NCBI GenBank assembly: GCA_014281115.1
Contig: JACONQ010000021.1
Span: 372,001-436,000, forward strand
Length of the DNA: 64,000 bases
From: Laburnicola sp. R22_1
Lineage: Eukaryota; Ascomycota; Dothideomycetes; Pleosporales; Didymosphaeriaceae
Direction: 5' to 3'
Below are positions 24,470 through 36,817 of the stretch, in pieces (within the stretch, counting starts at the first letter, position 1; every line of letters starts with the position of its first letter). The notes under the pieces were generated by a model, which did not search any database, was not told the DNA's origin, and saw only the letters and a program-made list of their open reading frames with translations. Position numbers and translations under genes: made by a program.

Positions 24470-27400
24470 TAAGGCCTAAAAATAGGAAGGAAAGTACGTG
24501 AAAATAGTGTGTTTTGGCAGATTTTTAACGTAACCAGCACTATTTTAGGGCCGAAGAGGGCTAGAGTAGGGGCAACGGGCCCCTACGGTTCCAGCGGTGG
24601 CCTCGGTTTTCAATTTGGGTGCCATTTGGTGGAGATATTAAGGAAAGTTGTTAGGGGTGAATTAGTGGATTAGTGGAAAAAACGCGGTAGAAACCACATC
24701 TTAGCGTTTGGCGTTTCGCTAATAGAGCGCATCCTTGGCTCCAACGCCATATAAAAACGCGGTTAGCTAAAAAATTTCTAGTTAGTTTATTGCGCGTCGG
24801 CGCAATTGTGTTGCATAAGATTCCCTAGTACTATAGGAGAGCGTTTTAAAAAACGTGTTGACCTAACTATACGGTTTTTAATTAGGGCAGGGCGGCTCCT
24901 AAAGCCATAGGGGCTGCTAGTGGTAGTGGGGACGTCTAGGGGTAAGGGTACTAAAAAGCGATAGGTATCCAGTTACGCGCATGAGCCTAAGGGCGTATAG
25001 ATATTAAAAAGTAACAGACACCTAGCTAAGCACGCCTAATGCGGCGCTTTAACCCTGTCTTCGCGGGCATATTGTCTTTAGGGATAGGCTCTAGAAAGAT
25101 GTCTTAAAGGGTGGCGTCCAGCCAAATAGGCAACTATTTTAGTAGACTGGCTCGCTTAGGGTACTCTTAATAGTAAGCTTCGATTAGCAGAGGAGAGTTA
25201 ACAGAGTTATTAGCAGGGTAATAGGTTAGGTCGGGGTCATACCCTTTCCACACTGCCTAGTACTTTAGTGTTCCGCAGTCTACTTTGCTATTAAGGATGC
25301 GAGAAACTAGCCACTTAGGAACTCTATCTACCTTAATGGGTGGTTCTAGAGGTTATAATTAACCTAGTAAGGAATTATTTAAATCCCTTTAAAGTCTATT
25401 AGCGTAGAACACTAGGTAAACTCTTATATATTATAAAAGTTTAAGTATAAATAAATGGCCTTTCTTACCCATAATTAGGTATGGTCCTTTTATTTAATAA
25501 TCTAACTTGACTAAGAGAGCCCGTATTAACACTATTACTAGAATCGGTTTCTATACGGGTAATTCGAAATGGGGAGTACTATAAGACTAGGACGTCGCTA
25601 GCTACAAGTTGCTTGGCGGCTTTAAAGGCGGCACGTTCCTAGTCTCTAAAAGTGTAAAAGGCACTATTTTTTAGCAGCTTAATTAGGAGACGAACAACCT
25701 GCCTATAGTAAGAAAAAAAGAAGTAGTAGTAGTTACAAAAGCCTAAAAAGCTCTGCAATGCCTTAAGTGTTATAGGCTCTCTCTATTTCCGAACCGCGGC
25801 GGTCTTCGCGGGGTCCTTATAGATTCCTTTAGTGCTAATAATATATTCTAAGAACTTAGTTTCTATTACAGTAAATTCGTATTTCTTAAGATTAGCTTAG
25901 AGATTAGCATCTCTTAAGCGAAGTAGAACCTTGCGAACGTATTCTTTGTGTTCTAGAGAATCCTTAGAAAAGATAAAAATGTTGTTAATATATGCAGTAT
26001 AGAAGTCGTCTAGATAATTACTTAGAACGCTATTAATAAACTATTAAAAGGTGGCAGGACTGTTACAGAGACTAAAGGATAAGACCCTATACTTATAGTT
26101 TCTATACTAGATTTAAAAAGTAGTAAGCGCTTTAGTCTCTAGAGTAAGCTAAATTTAGTAGAATGCTTAGCAAATATTAAGCTTAGTAAAAAGTCTCGCT
26201 CTAGAGAGGCGCATAAGTGTCTCCTTAATAAGTAGAATCGCCATAACGTCCTTTTTAGTAATGGCATTAAGCTGGCGGTAATTAACGCAAAAGCGCCAAT
26301 CTCCACCTAGCTTTTTGGCAAATAACACCGGCAAAGCAAAGCTAGCGTTGCTGGGGACAATAAACCCGTGCTTAATATAGTTATTAATATAGGCTTTAAG
26401 GAGTTTAAGGTGCTCTAAAGACATACTATATAAAGGCAAGGTGGTAAGTGTAGACAGGTCTTTAGTAAAGTCAATATGGTAATTAACACCCTTTTAGTAA
26501 GGCAGGAGGGCGTTAAAATCTAATTTTAAAAAATGGGCGGGCTCCGCTCTGGCGTATCCTGGCTAGAGGAGCGCTTGTTCTATTTCGGCAAGTAGGTTGG
26601 CTTGAGACTTGTTTTCTAGGCCATATATCTCGCTCTCGTAGTCTTTAATAAGTTTGGCCAGCTTATAGGGGCTGGTATAACCCATAATTATATTAAACTT
26701 GTAGCCGCTATTTAAAGTGAAGGCTGCGACGGTTACTATATTAACGTTAAAGCTGGCAGCGTACAATTATTCCCGCGTTAGCGTCTAAATAAGTTCTGGG
26801 AGGTTGGCTAAATTCTATGGGGCTAGTAGGTCTACTAAACGCAATTTATTATTTATCTTCTGTAAGTTCTTCTTCTGTGTTAGTAATTTAGTGGGGTAGA
26901 AGGGAGCTATTTTAGGTTGTTCTGGCTAGGGTAGTTCTAATTAAATAGTTAATTTCTATAAGAGCTATCTAATCTTCGGATTAGCTTCTCTAGTAGAATT
27001 ATAGTCTCTAGGTCTAGGGCTAGGGGTGATACTCAAATCCTGCCGCATAATTCCTAGGGGCTAGTCTTACTAGTGGCTTCCTTAGATAGTGGGGACAGGG
27101 TGACTAATAGGCGACTTATTGTCGGATAGCTCTTTATCTAAGGAAGACAGCTCTATAGCCTCTACGCTACTATCTCTATTAAAGTTGTCCTTATAGCTTG
27201 GTTTCTAGTAAGCGTTTAAGTACAGTCTAATAACTAAGATGGTGGAGTTAGGAAGCTGGACAGAGATTTCCTTAGAGACGCTCTGGTTAGCTTTTAATAA
27301 GCGAGTCTTTTGGCGGGTATAGTCCTGTTTTTTAAGTAGGCTGTCCCGTTAAGTGGCGTCGTCCTAGTGGGAAGGGTTAGATGGGGAGGAAGTTTATAGT

Positions 27401-30400
27401 AGGACAAGGTTACTAGTAAAAATTAGATTCTTATTATCTTTCTAACAAAGACGGCGGTCCTAAGCGTTAACTAGGCAGTTGGCTTGCTTAAAACATTTCC
27501 TACTAATAATAAGATTATAGTCCCCTATATTATAGAAAACAAACTATGTAGTAAAGCTGCGTCTATTAATATTAAGCTAGGCTGTAAAACAGGTATCCAC
27601 TTTTACGCTTCTCTTCTCTGCAAAGTTCTTAAGGGGGATTGGTATCTTTAGGTAGAGGAGTTTGGCTTTAAGCTATTTTTATACTGCCTTTATATATCTT
27701 AAAGCGACAAGGTTATAAGCGCTAGCACTAGTGTTTATTAAGGCTCGCAACCTAAGAGCCAATTCTTAGAATACGATTTGCACTAGCAGGACTAGTTAGA
27801 AGCCTCTAAATAGCTTAGGAACCCTTACTGTTTTGCCGCCTGCGGGCGACGATTTTGGCTTAGCATCTGCGTTTTGTAATTAGAACTATAGTTTATCTAG
27901 GTTAATTAGTTTAGTGGCCCCTATATAAGCTACTAGATTAGGGTAATCTAGTAGCGCGTATTTAAAGCCTTGTTATCTAATAAATTGCCTACCTTTAAAT
28001 TAGAGTAGTAGGTAATACTAAGTTTGTTTAAATCTAGATTGTTTGCTATGTTCATATTCGCTTATATAGCTATCTTCTTAGTGCGAGAGCAGTGGCGCAA
28101 GTGTTTATTTTCTACTTTGCTATACTTAAAATAAGTATAGTTCTAGACACACCACGCCCTAGTCTAATTATAAAGGGTAGAGAAGGGAACAGCGGGTTAA
28201 TTATTAGTAGCAGGTCTAGAGCGGGGTACTAATTTGGCAGGGGCCGCGTACGAGGGCTATAATCTAGAGGGTAATACCTAGAAAGAAGTCCTTGTGTGCG
28301 CCTGAAAAGGGGTTGTCGCGTTGTTATCTTAAAGAGTGCGGCTGGCTGCGGTTATTTGGCGTTTAATTACTAGGTAGTTAATATTAGGGTCTTTTATCTC
28401 TTATCAGAGCATTAACTTAAGACTTCTAGTTAATTTAAATTATAATTCGTCCTTTTAGGTCTTTGCGTCTAGTCTACCTTTCCTAGCTAGACTCTTAAAA
28501 GCCTATAGGAACGTCTAGGCGTCTATTCTATTAGAGAGGAAGAGCTTATAAAACTTCTTACGTGTCTATTAGAGAGTAAAGGGATTGTAGTAAGTCTCTT
28601 CTAGAAATTTAAAGAGTGCTTTGAGTCTACAATCTTCTTAGAGGGCCTAATTTATTTAATGCTAATTTTGCGCTGCCTCTTAAGGCGCGCCTCTAAGGCG
28701 GCTAAGGATGGCTTCTGCAAGGTTATCTTAATCTTCCTTATTATTATTGCCTTAGTAATAGTCTGCGTTAACGCGGATCTTATTGCGCATATTCTCTAGC
28801 CAATCTTTAATACTAGGGCTAGGTTAACCTTTTCTATAGTACTTATTAACGTTAGGTAGCTTCGCGGAGCGTCCTGGCTTAGACACACTAGATAGGGCGG
28901 CCAAAGCGTGTTTGCCCTAGGGCACGTTAATCTAGACGCTGTTGGCGAGCTTGGTTTGTATATATTCTAGGACTAGGAAGTAGCAAAGGGTGTTGTCCTA
29001 TTATAGAGTGGGCTCTATAAGCTAGGGTAGATATTATAGTGCACGTTAGGGCGCGGTGGGGCGGGATAAGCTTCGCTTAGCCACCTAAGGGCGGCGTAAA
29101 CTATATAGTAGATTGGGCGTTTCTAGGCTAGAGGGTTTTAAGGGGACTTAAGTGTGGTGCTATAGATTATAACTATCTTTAATAGAGGGGAGAACTTTCT
29201 TAGGGCTAAATAAGCCTTGTCTAATAGCTGCGCAATTGGCAATATTAGGCTAGAAGTGGGAATTTTCTAAGACTACGTACTCTATAGTGTGAGGTGTTAT
29301 TGCCTTAAGTATAGTAAAAGCTTATTTAAACATATTAGCGCGCTTGCATAAAGTCCGAATAAAAACCTTCTATTTAGAGTCTTCTTTAGACTTTATAACA
29401 GCCCTAGTTACTAAATCTAGTACTGTCTCTAAAAATAGGCCTTAAGAAAAGCGATATCGAGCCCAAAGCTAACAGGTGGCAAGTAACTGTCTTATTTCCA
29501 AGCCGTGCTAAATTAATTAGTCTGGCTCGAATTATCCTATAAACGTGTTATACTTACTAGTAGCTTTAAGTTTAGCTTTGCCTTAGTGCGCAAGCTACTT
29601 AAGGTCTACTATTAAAAATTCGTCGCTTAGCTAGTCTACTTTAAGTGTAGTAATATAGTAATTGTGCTATGTGTTATAAAGGATTCCTTTAGGGTAGACC
29701 TTTTCTAGTAGTTTAATAATACTCTTTTTCTTTGTTAGGCTAGGGGCAGAGTAACTAGTTGTCTGGGGAGCAGCTATTAGCTACTTTCCGCGCTAGACAG
29801 ATGACAGCTCGCTAGTGGGATTAAGTGGGGGAATCTTTTTAAGGCGAGTATTGTGTAGACTATTGTTAGTAGGGTGCGGGCAAACGTCTACCTCTATATT
29901 ATTAATTCTAGAACTGTCTGGGGGTAGAGAGGATGCTAGGAACGTTTTAGGAGTCTCCTAAATTAAAGGGTGGCAGCTGGCTATAGTGCGGGCAGTAGTG
30001 GGGTGGAGCAAAGTGGGGGTTGCGGAGAGGATATAGCGAATAGACCTGGGGTGGCAGGTCTTATGTAGCGTGCGAGCTGGCGCATAGTCCAAGCCAAGAA
30101 AAGATTTAGTAAAAGATAAAGTGTGAGATAAAATACGTAAAACTTTAACCTCTGTGTTACCTCTGTGGCCTAGCTTTATACCTTGTGCCCTTGCTGTAAT
30201 AGCGCTAAAAGGAGGTTATTAGGCAAGTTGGCTCTATAGGGTGTGGCGCAGTAGTTATTATTTAGTAATTGTTATTTATTTGTTTAGGAACTCCCTGCCT
30301 AACTAGATAAGCGACCTCTCTAAGTAGGCCTTAGCACAGTATAATAATACTGCCTGGCACTAAAGTGACTAATAACTTTTGGCCTAACCTAGTAAGCGAT

Positions 30401-30664
30401 AGTCTAATCTACTTTAGCGCAGTATAGTAATACTGCCTAGCACTAAAGTAACTAATAAACTTCTTGCCTAACCTAGTAAGCGATGGCCTAACCCACCTTA
30501 GCGCAGTATAACAATACTGCCTGGCACTAAAGTGACTAACACGCTTCTAGCCTAACCTAGTAAGCTAAAACTTCTACTAATTTAACCGCCTATAGGCAGC
30601 GTCTTAAGAGAGGAGTAGATATTATGTTGCCGTCTATGGCTAAAGAAATTTGATCTTAGTATAA
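24470..30664 (-). pseudogene. G2 gag-pol (degenerate)
   Basis: Reverse transcriptase at 25950-26440: PLYSMSLEHLKLL, FALPVLFAKKLGGDWRFCVN, YRQLNAITKKD and, further on, AYINNIFIF where the family has Y-x-D-D; both Asp are Asn. Chromodomain-like segment at about 25150-25330: KWLVSRILNSK, AVWKGYDPDLTYYPANN. The order on the minus strand matches G1. Integrase and gag regions are present by position (about 25400-25900 and 27800-29800), but I could not read convincing motifs through the stops. Confidence 0.7.
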
Positions 30665-30942
30665 TGTAAGGGCGGTACACGGCCTTATAGGGCAAACCTC
30701 TTAGGAACAGCTAGTATAGTTAAAAGAGATAACTAAATTAAGACTATACTAAGATAAGAGATAAGAAAGGGAACTAGGGGGCCCTTACTTATATAGTGGG
30801 CGGCGTAGGACATAGGCCCACGTAAACCACGCGCTAATACTAACTAGGAAAGGCGCCTTCTATAAGGTAAAAGGCGCTATTAGGGTGTAAAAGGAAAGAT
30901 AATAGTAAATAACTAGTAGAAAGGTAGCCACGAACTATTATA
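30665..30942 (-). repeat. 5' LTR of G2 (278 bp)
   Basis: Pair of 24180-24457, more RIP-decayed than it. Confidence 0.92.
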
Positions 30943-33900
30943 GTTGTAGTATATATTAACAACTATCTCTATAAGAGAGCGTAGAAAAAAAAGTATAGTA
31001 GAGCTAAAATAATTACTAAGCTAAAGGAGGAACCTAAGATAAGGCAATACTATAATAAGGATAGAGATATTATTATAGCTAGTAAAGTCTAGAAAAAAGA
31101 ATCTTCTAAGAGGAAGAACGCACCTAAAGAATCTTAAAAGAATAATAGTCTATTAAAAGAAAAAAGATAAAAGCGCTATAATAACTGCGTATATCTAGTA
31201 TATAGTAAGCAAGGCTACTTTAAATAAAACTACTTAGAGGAGCAAAGGATTAGTAGAGCTAGAGCTATAAGGGTAGGAATAATTAGATTTTATAGGGAGT
31301 TAACACTACTAGATCTAGATAAGAAGCACGTAGCTTTTAACTAGATAAAGTATAAGATAGTAGTTAATAATAGATACTATAAGAAATATAAAGAAGACTA
31401 AGGAGTTATAGCCTAATAGCCTAGCTATTAAGACTATTTTCTAATTACTATAGAAGAATGTAGAACGCGACTAGCCTATAGAAAAAATAAGAATCCTTAC
31501 TATATTTACTATTAATAGAAATAGAAGGACTAGTATAAGCTACTTAAATAGTACTAATACTATAAAACCTATAGAACGTATAAGCATACGATAGGATAGT
31601 AGCTAGTAGAACTAGAAAAATAAGACATAGATAAAGCACTTTGCAACTAAAGGGATTATAGAGTTAGATATAAGAAGAAATATAATAATTTACTAGAATA
31701 GATAGACTATAACTAAAAGTAGTGCTTAAAATATACTTATAAGTAGGAAAAAGTATTAACTAGCAGATATTAACCTAGATATAGATACCTAAAGCCTTAA
31801 GAGTATTAGGTATAAAATTACTAAAGACACTAAAATAATAATATAAAATAAGAAAGAAGACTAGCGTGTAAAAGATATATATAACTATTATAAGTAATAA
31901 TATTAAACTATACATATAGACTCTTATTTAGATAAACCTTAGATAGAGTGTAATAAGGATAACTGCTAGTATTATTAGGAAGTAAAGAAATTAGTAAGAT
32001 GCTTTCCACCTAATAAAACCCTTAATAAGGTACTATAGCAGCAATAATATATAACTATATTATAGATAGGGTGTTATAAAGACTAGTGTAAATATACCTT
32101 AATAATAAATAAGGCGCAGGATAGTTTCTAAGGAGTAAAAAACTAATAAAAAACTAAGGAGCTCTTAGTAATAGGGTTACACCTAGTAAGAGCAAATTAA
32201 TAACCCTTTATAAAGTATACTATAATATATAGACGCGCCTAAAGGTAGATATACTAATATAAGAATATAAGATTTGCGCGCTTATAGATAGTAGCACTAA
32301 GTAGACTTTTATAATACTATAAGTACTAGAAGGATATAATATACCCTATTAGAATAAGCTAGAATCTATAAAGATTATACTAGTAGATAACACACCGCTA
32401 AAATATAGGGATGGCGTAATATGCCTTAAGACCTAGAAGGTATTGCTAGAACTTGCTAGATTAGAGGATTAATAACAAATTAACATTATAGATTTTAGAG
32501 AAGAAGATATATTAATAGGATATAATTAGCTTAGAAAGTACAATCCTACTATTAACTAGTAGAATAAAATATTATAAAGCTAATACCCTGCAAAAAAGGC
32601 TGCTTTATAATAAAGGTTAGTAAGAAGGGGATCTATAGAGTACGTCGCTTTAGACTATAACTTATAATTAAGCCTAATAATTTATAGTATACCCTAGCTA
32701 AGTAGAATTAGTAAAATATTAATACTAAAGATTATGTGTATATACTAGAAAGACTCTTAAAAAATAGAAGTTATTTAGATATAATAAGTTGCAACTATAA
32801 AGGACAAACTATAACCTAATATACCTTAGAAATATAAGGAATATTGTAAGCTTTTAAGGAGTATAGAAGTAATAATTTACTAGAGCACTAGAAGTAGGAT
32901 TATAAGATTTACCTAGAGGAAGGAGTAAAGCTTAAGCCTAGATATATATACTAGCTATTAGATAGCTAGTAGAAAAAGCTAAAGGCGTATATTAATAAGA
33001 ATCTTGCGAGAGGATTTATATAATAGAGTAAGAGCTTAATAGCTTTACTAATTTTGTTTATACTAAAAAAGAACAGTAAGCTAAGAGTCTATATAGATTA
33101 TAGACAGCTAAATAATGCTATAAGAAAGGACTAATACTTCTTGCCTCTTATCTAAAAACTTATAGATTAACTCTAGAGAGTTAAGTAGATTATAAAATTT
33201 AATATCTATAAAGAATACTACTAAATATAAATTGCAAAGGGATTTAAATTGCTTATAGCCTTTAAAATATAATATAGTCTATTTAAATATATAGTTATGC
33301 CTTTTAGATTAATAAACATACTAGTAATGTTATAGGCAGTTATTAATAAGACACTATATAAATACTTAGACATATTTTGTATAGCGTACTTAGACAATAT
33401 ACTAGTGTACTTTAAAGAATTGCTAAAGAAGCATATATAATACGTAAAAAAGTACTTAATAAGCTAAAGTAGTACTAGTTACTTCTATAGCTAGAAAAGT
33501 GTAAATTTTACGTTACACAGACTAGATAACTTAGATTTATTATTAGATAAAACGGCATTACTATAGACCTATAGAAAGTTATAGCTGTATAGGACTAGCT
33601 AGTTTCTAAAATAGTTAAGAATATGTAATCCTTTCTAGGATTTGCGAACTTCTACTAAAAGTTTATAGTAGGATACTTAAAAACCACAGCGCCACTTACA
33701 GAAGTAACTAAAAAGGAGAAAGGATTTTCCTAGGGCTAGGAACAATAGGCAGCTTTTAAGAAGCTAAAGGGACTCTTTATTATAGCACTACTACTATAGA
33801 TATAAAATTTAACACAACTAATATAGGTAAAAATAGATATATTAAACTATGCCTTAGAAGCTGTGCTTATATAGCAGGGCAAAGATAGGAAATAGAGACT

Positions 33901-36349
33901 AATATTCTACTATTCTAGGAAGTTCTTAGGAGTAGAACTTAACTACAAAGTTTATAATAAGGAACTATTAGCAATAATAGACTTCTTTAAATAGTAGGAA
34001 CTGCAGCTTATAGAAGCTTAACACTATATTAAGGTATTTTTAGATTACTAAAACCTTATAAGTGTTATATTAACTAAGAAGCTTAACTAATAATAGGTTA
34101 GATAGGTAGAAATAATAGTAAATTATAATTTTAAGATCTACTATCGTCTAGAATTGTTAAATAGGGCAGTAGACGCCCTTAGCTAAAGATTAGACCTTAA
34201 GGAGACAGACTAACCCAAGATACATAACGTAGTTTTATAGAAGAAAACAAATAGGACTCTTTAGTACAACTAACTATAATTAGTAAAAGTAGCAATATTC
34301 TAATATAAAGGACTACAAGTTAAGGACTTTTAGGAATACTTCTAACTAAGCTTAGAATAATAAGAGTAGTATAATCGAGACTAGTGGAAGCAATACGCTA
34401 CAAAGAATTAAGATAATTAGGGCAGAATTAGGGTGCTAGATAATATGGCTAAGACTTTAATTAGATTACAATATAAGTTAAAGGACTAGGAGCACCTAGG
34501 TATTAATAAGATAGCTTAATAAATTTAATTAGAATATAACATTCTACGTGCGCATAATATAGTAAAGAAAGTTATAGGCAACTGCTTAGCATATGCAAAA
34601 AATAAGCCTAGAAAATATAAGCCTTATAGATTATTATAACTCTTAACACCACCTATAAGACTATAGGCTAGTGTTATAATAGACTTTATAGTAAAGCTTC
34701 TAATATTAGTAAAACCTAAATCTAGACAACTATATAACTTAGTATTAGTAATTATTAATTAATTAACTAAGTGGGCATACTTTATACCCACAATTAAATC
34801 TATAATAGTAGAAGAAATAGCTTATAAGATTATAAGGACTCTTGTTGCTAATTATAGACTGCTAGAGAAGTTTATTACAGATTGTGATAAACTATTTATA
34901 TCTAAGTAGTAGGAAATATTACTAGCAATGCTAGGGATTATTCGTAAGCTTGCGATAACAGCTTACACTTAAATAGATAGTTAGATAGAATAAATTAACT
35001 AGATACTAGAATAATACCTATAAATATATATTAACAAGTTATAGAATAACTAGATTAAGCTATTACTAATAGCACAATTAATATATAATAGTGTGAGGTC
35101 TAATATAATAGAACGCTTACTATATTACGCGAACTATAGATATAAGCTAGTTGCTTATAGAGATATAAAGAATATTAAAAGCCTCTTAGTATTAGCTAAT
35201 AAGAAGGCCTAGCTTATACACAAGCTATATAACAATTTAGGTAAATAAATAGCTTAACAAAATTTTATAATAGGTAAATAAGCGAAAAAATATAGGCTTA
35301 AGGGACTAATCCTTAAAAGGAGGGATAAAATTCTTCTATTATAAAGGAATCTAAGAACTAAGCAACTATCTAAGAAACTTAACTACCTCTAAGTAGGACT
35401 ATTTAAAATCCTAGAGAAATAAGGACTAGTAAACTATAAGTTAAAGTTACTAAAGAAAACCTATATACACCCTACCTTTTACAAATTGCTCCTAGAACTA
35501 GCACTACTAAACGCTAAAAATAAAACATAACTTAAACTTAAAGATAAGGAGTATAAGGTTAAAGAGGTTAGGGACCTATAGAAGTTTAAATATTAATAGA
35601 ACTATCTAGTTAAGTAAAAAGAATAGCCTACTAGTTAGAATATATAAAAACCTATTAAAAATATAGAAGGATACTAGTAGCTAGTAAAGTAGTATTACTA
35701 GAGGACATAGAAACTATATCTAGAGAAGCTAGTAGGCTACTAGTAAATTGCTTAACAGCGTTAAGTAAAGTCTATAATAAAGAAGAAAATCCTACTAAGG
35801 TATTAGCGCTAGAACAGTTAACTAAAGGATTGTTAAGCTCTTTAGCAGCCTCTATCTCTAACACTAGATAGATAGCTTTTTTATAAGTGCACTCCTTAGC
35901 CTATTGTAATATCTTCTTATTCTATAAGAGTTATATAAGGATTGTTAAGAGAGCTTTCTTATCCTTCTCTACTTTTTAAGAGTATTCCTTCTAGGTCTAG
36001 TTAAGGGGCTTCTAGGATAGGTTAGTATAGGGACGCCTAAGGCGTATGCATTTAGAATAACAAAGAAAAGAAGAATTAGCTATAGCTAGATAGTTAAGGC
36101 CTTAAAGAAAGTAATAATTATAAGGGATAGGCATAAGTACGCTATTATAAGCAACCTTAGCTGCAAGATAAAGATAGTTATAAGTTAGCGTAGAAGAATT
36201 CCTAGGCATTATTAGAATATAGGATAAGGATAAAGAATTAAGCGTAGTTAATAGCCGCAAATAAGGAAGAATGTATCTTTATACTTAGGAAACCCTACGC
36301 AGTATAGTAAGAGCAAGGGTATTAGGATAATAACCTTAAGAGGGATAAG

Positions 36350-36812
36350 TGTTACAAATATAGACATAATAAGGTTATAAAGATCTAATAAATACGCGTA
36401 GGGCATATATATAATAAGATATAGTAATAGGTTAGTAGGTTATATAATAAATTACTATAATTACTATAATTAGAGTAATTAGGAGCATGTAACAAATTAC
36501 CATAAGTATAGGAATTAGGGTAATTAGGCAGATTACTATAATTATAGTAATTATAGTAAGCCTATAAAAGATTAGAACTATATAGATCTAGAGAATCTCC
36601 TTAGTTTTAAATCTTTGTAGGTAATTCTTTATAGTATAATCTTCTATATAGATTAGTGCTAGTTATTCTATCTTATTTAGAATTAGAAGAGCCTTACCTA
36701 AGACTATTAATATCTCACTTAATTTCTTCTAAAGCCTCTAACACAGCCACTCTGAAGTTACCTTACCTCCCCTAACCCAGATTAGGACAAGATACGTAAC
36801 CCCGTGTTAACA
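36350..36812 (+). repeat. 3' LTR of G3 (463 bp)
   Basis: Pair of 22964-23435; ends CCCCGTGTTAACA followed by the CTACT duplication. Confidence 0.85.
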
Positions 36813-36817
36813 CTACT

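Larger units (their letters stand above)
24180..30942 (-). mobile_element. Gypsy-type LTR retrotransposon G2, nested in G3
   Basis: Two 278-bp LTRs (24180-24457 and 30665-30942) starting TGTAAGGGCGGTACACGG are flanked by a perfect 5-bp duplication GTTGT (24175-24179, 30943-30947). Coding is on the minus strand. Relative to G1 it is a related but distinct lineage: similar RT and the same primer-site-like TTATACTAAGATC after the 5' LTR. It has more stops than G1 and fewer than G3, consistent with inserting after G3 and before G1. Confidence 0.92.
23436..36349 (+). pseudogene. G3 gag-pol (degenerate, interrupted by G2)
   Basis: Gag: residues such as AAFYYRLKNSVKDTLL and LDNLNKLIKVVV lead up to the G2 insertion at 24179 and the reading continues at 30943 with INNYLYKRA. 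An eroded CCHC knuckle is at about 31170. Reverse transcriptase at about 33060-33440: VYIDYRQLNNAIRKD, VMPFRLIN, and YLDNILVY, where YLDD has become YLDN. Integrase at about 34500-35260 with IIDFIVKLL and TKWAYFIPT. Chromodomain trace at about 35550-35660: YKVKEVRDL, YLVKWKE-like with stops. Stops are overwhelmingly TAG/TAA, so it cannot be expressed as a polyprotein. Confidence 0.75.
22964..36812 (+). mobile_element. Gypsy-type LTR retrotransposon G3, split by G2
   Basis: LTRs at 22964-23435 and 36350-36812 align along their length (start T[G/A]TTAC, end GTTAACA or its RIP form). A perfect 5-bp duplication CTACT flanks them (22959-22963, 36813-36817). Coding is on the plus strand and heavily RIP-mutated. 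G2 (24180-30942) sits in the gag region. Without G2 and its duplication the element is about 7.1 kb, normal for Gypsy. Confidence 0.9.
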
